This document shows, in pieces, positions 56,441 to 64,000 of a stretch of DNA of 64,000 nucleotides. The translations under genes and the position numbers were made by a program. Below the pieces are notes generated by a model, which was not told where the DNA came from, did no database searches, and saw only the letters and a list, made by a program, of their open reading frames with translations. The DNA is from Archegozetes longisetosus (Eukaryota; Arthropoda; Arachnida; Sarcoptiformes; Trhypochthoniidae), in assembly GCA_018873245.2 (NCBI GenBank), contig JAEMBT020000003.1, positions 2,499,843 to 2,563,842 of the forward strand. Reading direction: 5' to 3'. Position 1 is the first letter of the stretch. Each line of letters opens with the position of its first letter.

Positions 56441-57850
56441 TTAAATATATTCGTTGTTTATGTTGACAATGAAATAGTATTTCAGATGCAATTCAGACAT
56501 TCCATAGCGACGATCATTGATAACAAATTTATACTTCGAGAACGATCTCTCGACATCACAAGTCGTAATTGGAGCCGATTTAAACACAGAGATCTCTTCG
56601 GGGATCAGATTCAAGCCAGAGATATCGATGACTTTACCGTTGATTACATCATTGGTTGATATCATTCTCTCAAAACCAGAATTTTTGTCCAAAATATAAT
56701 GGAATTTATTTGAAACACTCTGATATCTCTTTTTAACGGCATTTTCGACTTCTTGTAGACAATTGATGACTAGATCTATACTATCGAAAAGAAGAATGTC
56801 TTTGGTTTCCAATTGTTTGAGTACTTTTGAGAGGCAATTAAAGTTTCCATTAATGAAACTCAGATCACAGACCACACTAGTCTTTTCAGTTGAGATCAAA
56901 TTTTGAACATTTTTTATTGCAATCGAATCCTTAGGATTTAGTTCAGAAACAAAATCACGGAAAATAGCAAAATATTTGGCATAATATTCAACGGCGTTAA
57001 TCCAAGTACCCCATCGGGTGCGCATTGGTTCGGGCGATAGAGGTATGTCAGGAAATCGGGTTTTACATTGTTTTCTCCGATCATTTGATTTGAATATAAT
57101 TTTTTGCCATTATTGACCAAAGCGTTGACTTTAGTAAATATGTCAGCAATGTGTTTACAAACGTTTGAACTCCGTGTGCAACACATGTGACGTGAATTAG
57201 CTTTGGATACGTACCACAAAGTGTACAGCCGGCGCTCTTCATATAACTGGCCGCGTCGGTCAAAAGCAACAATACTTTGTCGTACTTTATGCCCTCAGGC
57301 CATAAAATACTAAGCGCTGTATTAACCGAACGGACAATTTGATGGCTTTCACAATTGTCAATGAATTCCATATTCAATAAAAAACGTTTGCATTTATTTA
57401 AATGTTTTAAGAGAACCGATAACAACATTAGCCACTTTGCGGTCAAATCGATTGAGATCTAAATGAAGTGATTCTGTATTTCAGTTCTGATTGATTGAAT
57501 AGTGCTTTCATATATATCTTTTAAATGGCTTTCCCAAAGAGTTTTGGGCGAAGGAACGGTATAATTAGTATACTTTTCTATGAATTTCTTGAATCCATTG
57601 TTGAGTAGTCGATGGAAAGGAATGTTATTTGAGACCAAAAACAAACACAAATCTCTATTAAAGACATTGACATCTCTTTCAAAGCATTCGACTATTGTTT
57701 TTTGATTGTCTTTAAAAGTTTTCAATGCTTTTGAATGATTTTGAGTTTCGATGTGTTGTGATCTGACTCTTGCGGTCACATACGACACGTATCTGACATG
57801 CTTTACATAAGAGATATTCAATTTTGGACACCGAATCGATATCTACACGA
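56441..57850 (-). pseudogene. hAT-related transposase/zinc-finger gene, broken
   Basis: Read from high to low coordinates on the - strand: TARVRSQHIETQNHSKALKT (N-terminal zinc-finger end), DLCLFLVSNNIPFHRLLNNG, VPSPKTLWESHL, then a frame change near 57455 to SIDLTAKWLM, LSILWPEGIKYDKVLLLLTD (acidic site), YPKLIHVTCVAHGVQTF (CxxH), a second shift to KKLYSNQMIGENNVKPDFLT, a third to MRTRWGTWINAVEYYAKYF (RW motif), and the C-terminal block SAPITTCDVERSFSKYKFVI. Order and motifs are those of hAT proteins. At least three frameshifts make it non-functional. Subterminal words tatgcattta/aatatgcac lie outside both ends. Confidence 0.8.
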
Positions 57851-58255
57851 AACACACCTCCAAACTCTCTAACATAATCTTTAAGTTTTTTATCGAGATT
57901 TCGCCGTTTTAGGCATTAGAATCAATTAATTAATTTTGCTATCAATGTGCACAGTGAGTAACATTCAAATTGATTGACTGTTGTTTTGATTTCAATAGAT
58001 TGGATAACAATCGCTTGTATAATAATTAACTATCGATTGATTAGATCAATCCATAAATTACAAATTTGTTAATAATTTTTAAAATATGCATTTATTTTTA
58101 AATATGCATTTATGCGGTAATAACTTTCGCCAGAATACCCCTTACTTTATGATTCGCATAAATATATCATATGCAATATGCTTTAGCTATTACTAAACTT
58201 TTTAGCGCTTTTAAATATGAGCTTTAATGTACTGCAATCTCTTTCTTTTATAAAC
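57851..58255. other. Flank of the hAT relic, no gene
   Basis: AT-rich. The word aatatgcattta occurs twice (58084-58112) and may be the subterminal end of the hAT element. Nothing else. Confidence 0.4.
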
Positions 58256-58695
58256 GGTTTCAATTCATATCAAAATAAGCATCATCATATGAGATGTTCT
58301 TTCTATTGGTGCATTGAAATAGTTCAGAGGCCTTATGCTTGAGATCCTGGTTTCGAATTCAAAGATTAAAAATTTTTATTTATTTAGCGATCGAATGAAA
58401 AACTTTGTGCATTTTATACAGTTCAACACTTGAATTTTAAATTTATTTTTATAATAGTTAAGTTTTCTACTATCTAAATTATGGTATATTTTTGATTTGT
58501 TCAAACTTTTTCTTAAATTTCTTAAAACTGTAAAAAGGGTACATAAAACTTTTAGGTCGACCACAAAAAATGAATAAAAAATGGTTAATCTTTAGATTCG
58601 AAACCAGGTCTCAAGCATGAGACTCCTGAACTATTGCAATGCACCAATGGAGGGAATATCTTAAACGATGATGCTTAACTTGATATGAATTAACC
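58256..58695. repeat. Foldback repeat with tRNA-like A and B boxes
   Basis: Arms 58256-58378 and 58563-58695 are inverted copies. Each arm holds ggtgcattg(a/c)aatagttcag followed about 30 bp later by ctggtttcgaat. TAGTTCAGAGG fits an RNA polymerase III A box and GGTTTCGAATTC a B box, and the lead gcattg plus gttcag recalls tRNA-Gly. So two tRNA-derived SINE heads may be joined head-to-head or tail-to-tail. The 185-bp centre is AT-rich with no function seen. Confidence 0.6.
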
Positions 58696-59189
58696 TTAAT
58701 TTTAATTAGTTAATTTTAATGATGGAATGGCCATTTCAATGGAATTATGGAATACATGTATTACATATTCGCCTAACATTTTTTACAAGCTATCGGAACA
58801 TAGAAATTCACTTATCAGTATCGTACGTTCCATTGCGAGTGCATAAAGGCTTTTACTTTGGAAATTGCTGTAACACTATTGCAATCACATTCTATGATAA
58901 CAAACTTATAAGTTCGATAGAATATGCGATAGCATTTACAATAAACTAATCATAACTTTAAGACGTGAGTGAGATCCACAACAATGAATTGAGTACTTTA
59001 ATATTTAAGCGTCAATTGATGTTTTTGAATAGCCAGATATTTCGTCTCTATTTTCACATTATGTAAATGCTTTAATAATAGAGAGGTCTGACTTCTATTG
59101 TGGCGCTTTTTGTAACGGAGTCACTCGAGCTTTAGTTTATTAAAATGAAAGTTAAATTTTTCTGAGAAGTCTAAAGCAAATTATTTTGG
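58696..59189. other. 3' flank of the LRR gene, nothing else recognised
   Basis: It lies downstream of the LRR gene on the - strand. A + strand open frame at 58719-58949 has no supporting features. Confidence 0.35.
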
Positions 59190-60368
59190 TTATTTTGGCA
59201 ATTTCTTGCGATTGTAATTTTGACATTCATGATCATCACCAAAACTTGAATCTATTAACGCAGTACACCTATCAGTAGGCGCCCAAATATGTTTCACGTC
59301 TTTGCAATCCATGTTTTTCAATGAATAATATAAAAAATTAGGATATTCGATGTCACTTTTTTCCTTAAAGTTTTTATAAAATAGTTGGACGTCTGTTGTA
59401 GCGCAAAGAACGTTATCTATTCAAATATAAAATTCGAATTAGGAACAGAACTTCTGTCAATTAGATTACCTTGAAGGGAGAATTCCTTGATTTTTGGGAA
59501 ATAAGGTTCTAACATATTCCAGTTCAATATTTTTATATTATTGTCATCAAGTTTTAAAACTTTGAGTTCAGGCAATGAGGGGAAAAAATTTTCAGGTATT
59601 TCTTCAATGTAGTTGCTTCTTAGGTCGAGATACCATAATTCAGGTAACTTTTCCGAAATCCACTTGAGATCTTTCAGATAATTATTATTTATTGTAAGCA
59701 TTTTCAAACTATCCCATCCCTTAAATGCAGAGGCATCTATTACTTCCAGATTTGATTGAATAATAGTCAGACTTGTTATTCTTAAAGCTGACATAGAACC
59801 CAATCCGGCTTTTCCTATATTTTTTAAAATACATTTTTCGATGTTAATAGCTCTGAGACTTTGAGCTGCCTCCAATGGCTTCCAATCTAGACCATCAACG
59901 TTAATATTAATGAATGTTAAAACTTGTAGAGCAGTTCCACTAATACCACTAAAAGGAGAAATTAACTTTTGAAATGAATTATCTTTTTTATTAATTAGTT
60001 CACCACCATCTATCACAATATTATTAATATGAAGATTTTCAAAATATCTATCCTCCAAACCATGAATATGTACTCCTTTCAATGCAAATGTGTTGATATT
60101 GGTATGTTCCAGATTTTTCAACTGCTCTTTAGTCGGAATCTTTGTACATATTAAACTCTTAGACTTTTGATTCCATAGATATCCATCTGATTGAATGAAT
60201 TTAATGGTCATACGAAAGGACTTTGAACTTAAAAACGTTTTCTCGACAAAATTGATGCTTACCTTTAGGTGCTTCATAACATCCACAATCAGTTGGACAG
60301 TCTTTAGGAATCTTATTTTCAGTAAAACACGACAATAAAAACACACATAATATTGAACTTGTATCCAT
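59190..60368 (-). CDS. Secreted leucine-rich-repeat protein
   Basis: Three exons, 60263-60368, 59470-60186 and 59190-59416, with introns of 76 and 53 nt. Lengths of 106, 717 and 227 nt add up to exactly 350 codons (349 residues). The signal peptide starts MDTSSILCVFLLSCF; next comes a CPTDCGC N-cap closed by a later Cys (SLICTKIP). About six to eight LRRs follow, the best being SLKMLTINNNYLKDL, ELWYLDLRSNYIEEIPENFF and ELKVLKLDDNNIKIL. Exon 3 supplies the Cys-containing C-cap (VLCATTDVQLF, MDCKDVKHIW, RCTALID, HEC). No membrane segment, so it is likely extracellular. Without the two introns the frame would lack both caps, which supports the model. Similar arthropod LRR proteins are often named after the non-catalytic subunit of Oplophorus luciferase. 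Ligand unknown. Confidence 0.85.
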
Positions 60369-61375
60369 TTTTAATAAAATCTAACTAATTTCTCGGAATA
60401 ATCTTTTGTTAGTTCCTTTTATTGTTTGATTATGTGTTTCCAACCTGTGACTCATAAACTATTTTATTATCGGTTAGCGATTGAGGAATGTAAAGATTGC
60501 ATTATAAGTATATGTAAACCATTTCAGAAGCTGAAAGCAATCGTACTATTTAAATTAAATTTAACTAAATATTAGTTAATATAAATGCTTGTATTAAATC
60601 GAAAGATTAAGGGTACAATGAATATTAGTCCTATTTATCCATAAAAATAAATTTTAGTTTAGCAAAACTCATATTTATTCCATAGGCATATGATTTAGTG
60701 TCGGTAAAACAAGAATAACTTTAATATTAACCTAACTCCTATATAAACGAGAGTAGGAATCGGTCAAACGTACACTAAGCTCTAGGATATCGAAGTGATA
60801 AAACTAAAATTGATAAACACTCAATTTTGAACGCTATCGCAAAAGTTAAGACAAATAGGATAGGCTTTCAATCATTTGTTTGAATTCTGTTCATTACTAT
60901 TAGAACGTTCAACAATAAGAGTGGATTACGCAACAAAATAGTAAACTTTAAGAAACTAACAGCAATTTATCTGATATAACACGAAAGATAACCATTCTCA
61001 TCGTCGATCTCATTATTTGATTGTTGACTTTCGAGATTTGATTTGGTCTGGTCGCATACCACATGATCAATAGATATTTTCTACTCAAAAAATTAATTTT
61101 ACCACTGATAAATTCAAACATAACTCAAGAGCAGTTTAATCAATGTTTAAATAATAGTTAGCGGAAGTCAAGTGATTATCTAACGGAACCCTTAATCTAA
61201 ATTATGAAAGAAGAGTTATATTTGAAGGCCTGAAAAACAGTCCAAGTATTAAATCTGCTATTATTATAAATGATCATTTTATTTTAATTAAACATTAAGA
61301 ATTAAAAATAACTTATTGTCACAAACATTTGACATAATTTAATAGTAATTAAATATACTGTATCGTCGGGAAAAA
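60369..61375. other. Upstream region of the LRR gene, nothing recognised
   Basis: AT-rich. The first part should contain the promoter of the LRR gene on the - strand, but no convincing TATA/initiator pair stands out. No transposon ends are seen. Confidence 0.35.
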
Positions 61376-61868
61376 ACGGTTGCTGAGCGACGCTTAGAGC
61401 CGACTCTTAACTTAGGTTGACAGGTCTGGAGTAAGAGCTTGAATTGTTAAGTTGTTAGTGATGAGTGCCTCCGCGAACCCGACTAATAGTACACGGCTGT
61501 GGGATAGCTGTTAGAAGCTGTTTGCGCTAGTTTTTAATTCGGGGGGAACTTGTTGAGAGCGCACGACGAGTAGCACTACCGCAACTGAACTAGGATACAG
61601 GCGAATAAAAGTAAAAAAGGAAGTTTAAAAATAAACTAAACAGTAATTCCGTGCAAAATGAGGACTGAATCAATTTTATTGATTTTCAATGGCTATTTTG
61701 TGGATCTAAGAACAGAGCTAGCTCTTCTCCAATTAGAGAATAATGTCCCACACACAATCCAACGAGAACTTGGGACGGACTAGATGTAGACCTCGCTGAA
61801 TTTGTGCTCAGGACACTGGTTTCGGGACTAGTACTCGGAACACCGTTTTGAAGATCAGGTTTAGGTTT
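61376..61868. other. GC-richer block, possible terminal exon on the - strand
   Basis: This block is visibly richer in G and C than the surroundings. On the - strand a frame from 61868 to 61686 is open for 60 codons right after a good acceptor (tttttcctag), begins KPKPDLQNGVPSTSPETSVL, and ends QVLVGLCVGHYSLIGEELAL plus a few residues before TGA; AATAAA overlaps just downstream. It could be the last exon of an unseen gene to the right. The rest (61376-61640) shows no frame on either strand and may be an untranslated exon, RNA gene or repeat end. Nothing is recognised with certainty. Confidence 0.3.
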
Positions 61869-62077
61869 CTAGGAAAAAGTTTAAAAATTTTAAGTTAATT
61901 TTAAAATATTCTTATGAAAACAGTTGATTTATAATTTTAGTTTGATTTTAATTCATTTTAATTTAATTATCTTTCGATGTGGTCTTAATATATTGATAAT
62001 TAGTAAAGGGAAAAGTTTTTATTTAAGCAAATTATTGACTGCATTAACTAAGTATATAATTAATTAAATCCTACTAA

Positions 62078-63853
62078 CTAAATATTATTCAAAATGTTTT
62101 GTACGAATCCGTGTTGTTGTATCAAAATTTGATGCAGTTCTTGAAAGTGAATCGGAGGCGGATTGTGGTTAGCGTTTAAATTGAATTCAATCACGTGAAC
62201 ATTAGGCGGAAAATCTTGAAAAAAATGAGGGTTATTATTAACTTGTCCTGTCCTGATAGTGATCTTCAAATTAACTGGAATATTGTTAAACTTATTCATA
62301 TCTATTTGCGCAAAATTGGCCTCATCTCCCAATCGAGAAAAACCACAAAAAAAGCTGATCATAGTTTTAGGCTTCTTCTTTGCCAAAGCAATCAAATTAT
62401 CGATTGTAATAGTTGTGATGTTAGGCCGAGAGAAAAATGTTATTGAATTCATTTTATTGCATGAATTGATTAGTTTCGAAACACCAGAATCTGTAATGAA
62501 TTTCAATGCTTTAGCACTACTTCCAAGTGATAGCTTTGAGAGGTTCCTAAGCTTTGATATCGAGTCCATTATGGTATCTGTCAGATCGAAATCAGTACAC
62601 ACTTGAAGTGATCTCAAGTTCGGTAAATAGAGATCAATATCTCTGAAGAAAGAGTCGCCGACTTTTGAACACCTAACAGTTAAATGTGTCAATTGTTTCA
62701 ATCGCTTAAGGCTTTCGACAGTCTCTCGAACTTCGGTCTTCTGAAAGGAAACGCACAAAATTCTCAGATTAACAAATTTGCCGAATAAGTCAAATATATT
62801 GCCGAAAACGACTTCATTGCCAGTAAAAGAAGTGTTAATACTAAACGCAAGACGCTTCAGCTTTGTGCAGTTTTTCGTCAATTCAACCACTTTATCGTTA
62901 AGATAATTATTATTACTAGTCATAAGACTAAACGACATATTTAGATCTTCAATATTGCGAAAGCGAGCGATTTGTGACAAAACATTCCTCAAGTTCTGAA
63001 CATCCAACTCGTACGAATAGATTCTGATTTTTTTCATCTTAAGCTCATATTTGTCGACAAATTGTGCAAAAGCCTGATAGTCATTACGTCTTAATCTGAG
63101 TTCAACACTTTCTAACTTAGGCAAAAAATTGGCATCTCTATCAGCAATGATTGTGATATCTTCGCAAACAAACGACTTTATGTTCGAACAATAAGTCAGC
63201 AACTTCTTGCCGAATTCGTTGCAAAACCTATTCGCATAATCTCTACTAAAGAAATTTCTGACATTAAATCTGATTTGTTTCAAACGCTCCCCATATTTCT
63301 GGCCAAAATCGACCAAATCCTCTTCTTCTAAACCAATCAAATCAAATTGAATTGACTCCAAATGCGGACAATAAGTCCCAAAAAGATCGAGAAGTGATCT
63401 ATCGACGAAACAACGCGTTAACTCTATTTTCCTAATAAATGGACACTTAATTAGCAGTGATTTAACAGCAATCTTATTAATAGTTCTCATATTCATATTA
63501 TTGGCATAACCGCTGACGAAGTTCTTGACCACAATCGGAACTAGTAACTCATTTAAGTAGACGTTTGTTAGATGTGGTATCGGTTCGATCGGATGAACAC
63601 TAAACACACGAAGACTTCTTTGTTTAGTATATACGCAACGCTTCCATTGCTTCGATACGTTCTCGAAGATTATCTTCTCCTTGAATGTTAGATATGATAG
63701 CAATAGTTCGCATAAGTCATCGCCAAACCTATCGAACGAATCTCGAGAATATCTGCCAATATATTGATCCCTATTATCATTGAGTGAGTCATCTTTTGGA
63801 CCTATTTTTGACATTTTTGTTAATTTCATTTGTGATCCATTTTCGGTTTCCAT
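62078..63853 (-). CDS. F-box/LRR protein (intact paralogue)
   Basis: 591 residues from ATG at 63853 in a single coding exon. The F-box is at about residues 38-80 (DSFDRFGDDLCELLLSYLTF then VSKQWKRCVY); this segment binds Skp1 in SCF ubiquitin ligases. The rest is a series of irregular LRRs (FIRKIELTRCFVD, HLESIQFDLIGL, NLRSLQVCTDFDLTD and so on) forming the presumed substrate-binding arc. It ends with a His/Asn/Gln-rich tail beyond GQVNNNPHFF. A GT-AG intron (63869-63952) lies in the 5'UTR 15 bp before the ATG. It is about 45-50% alike by eye to the broken gene at 8900-10542, whose 5'UTR intron has the same place. Such divergent F-box paralogues suggest an expanded family under fast evolution. 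Substrate unknown. Confidence 0.92.
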   Translation of the reverse strand: METENGSQMKLTKMSKIGPKDDSLNDNRDQYIGRYSRDSFDRFGDDLCELLLSYLTFKEKIIFENVSKQWKRCVYTKQRSLRVFSVHPIEPIPHLTNVYLNELLVPIVVKNFVSGYANNMNMRTINKIAVKSLLIKCPFIRKIELTRCFVDRSLLDLFGTYCPHLESIQFDLIGLEEEDLVDFGQKYGERLKQIRFNVRNFFSRDYANRFCNEFGKKLLTYCSNIKSFVCEDITIIADRDANFLPKLESVELRLRRNDYQAFAQFVDKYELKMKKIRIYSYELDVQNLRNVLSQIARFRNIEDLNMSFSLMTSNNNYLNDKVVELTKNCTKLKRLAFSINTSFTGNEVVFGNIFDLFGKFVNLRILCVSFQKTEVRETVESLKRLKQLTHLTVRCSKVGDSFFRDIDLYLPNLRSLQVCTDFDLTDTIMDSISKLRNLSKLSLGSSAKALKFITDSGVSKLINSCNKMNSITFFSRPNITTITIDNLIALAKKKPKTMISFFCGFSRLGDEANFAQIDMNKFNNIPVNLKITIRTGQVNNNPHFFQDFPPNVHVIEFNLNANHNPPPIHFQELHQILIQQHGFVQNILNNI

Positions 63854-64000
63854 TTGCTTATGGATTGACTGTAATTTTAAGTGAAAAATAATATTGATTA
63901 TCAGTTATTTTGTTATGTTCTATGTTAATTTACTAATTAGTGTATTAATTACCTTATGTTTAGTTAGATATTTTAAAATTTATTATTTAAATGATTCAAT
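63854..64000 (-). other. 5'UTR, intron and promoter side of the F-box gene
   Basis: The intron runs from the donor GTAATT (63952) to the acceptor TTACAG (63869), with a short untranslated exon to its right. No TATA box is visible before the window ends. Confidence 0.6.

Noticed and set aside
62195..62606. + strand frames over the F-box gene
   Set aside because: Antisense shadows of the intact 591-residue F-box frame.
1..64000. CRISPR arrays, rRNA or bona fide tRNA genes
   Set aside because: No regular direct-repeat array with spacers and no full tRNA cloverleaf was seen; the tRNA-like boxes at 58.3-58.7 kb lack a matching acceptor stem and lie in a foldback repeat.

Overview
The window is AT-rich eukaryotic nuclear DNA. 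Coding exons are split by GT-AG introns, some only 53-90 nt long, and DNA transposons are abundant. The gene content points to an arthropod: an AA15 chitin/cellulose-type lytic polysaccharide monooxygenase, two F-box proteins with divergent leucine-rich repeats, a tandem-domain receptor-type tyrosine phosphatase, and a secreted LRR protein. The style of the F-box family and the compact introns suggest a mite (Acari). That is inference from family character, not proof.

Layout. 1-8.8 kb has no gene; it holds two foldback repeats and a hAT relic. An F-box/LRR gene on the + strand (8.9-10.5 kb) is broken by one base in a T-run. From 11.36 to 30.73 kb on the - strand lies one large phosphatase gene, rebuilt here as 12 exons with consistent phases. 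Its two long introns hold decayed kinase fragments (antisense), hAT-type MITEs and other repeats. A small secreted cysteine-rich protein sits at 32.2-32.7 kb. From 33.3 to 58.7 kb the window is a dense cluster of DNA transposons (mariner, Tc1-like, hAT, foldback elements, nested and back to back), with one host gene in it, the LPMO at 42.4-43.3 kb, which has a clear TATA/initiator promoter. Several insertions keep perfect 8-bp or TA target duplications. At 59.2-60.4 kb (- strand) is a three-exon secreted LRR protein, and at 62.1-63.9 kb (- strand) an intact F-box/LRR gene, paralogous to the one at 8.9 kb and sharing its 5'UTR-intron layout.

The genes do not form a pathway; the window is a gene-poor, transposon-rich stretch. 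Points most worth following up: (i) a multi-zinc-knuckle protein in two near-identical inverted copies 17 kb apart, one frameshifted; (ii) a phosphatase whose D1 and D2 both lack key catalytic residues; (iii) a Tc1-like element with 371-bp arms that are themselves palindromes; (iv) an intron-containing DDE transposase with a D-to-E spacing of about 38; (v) a foldback repeat whose arms carry tRNA-like A and B boxes. All calls rest on reading the sequence by eye; no database search was run.
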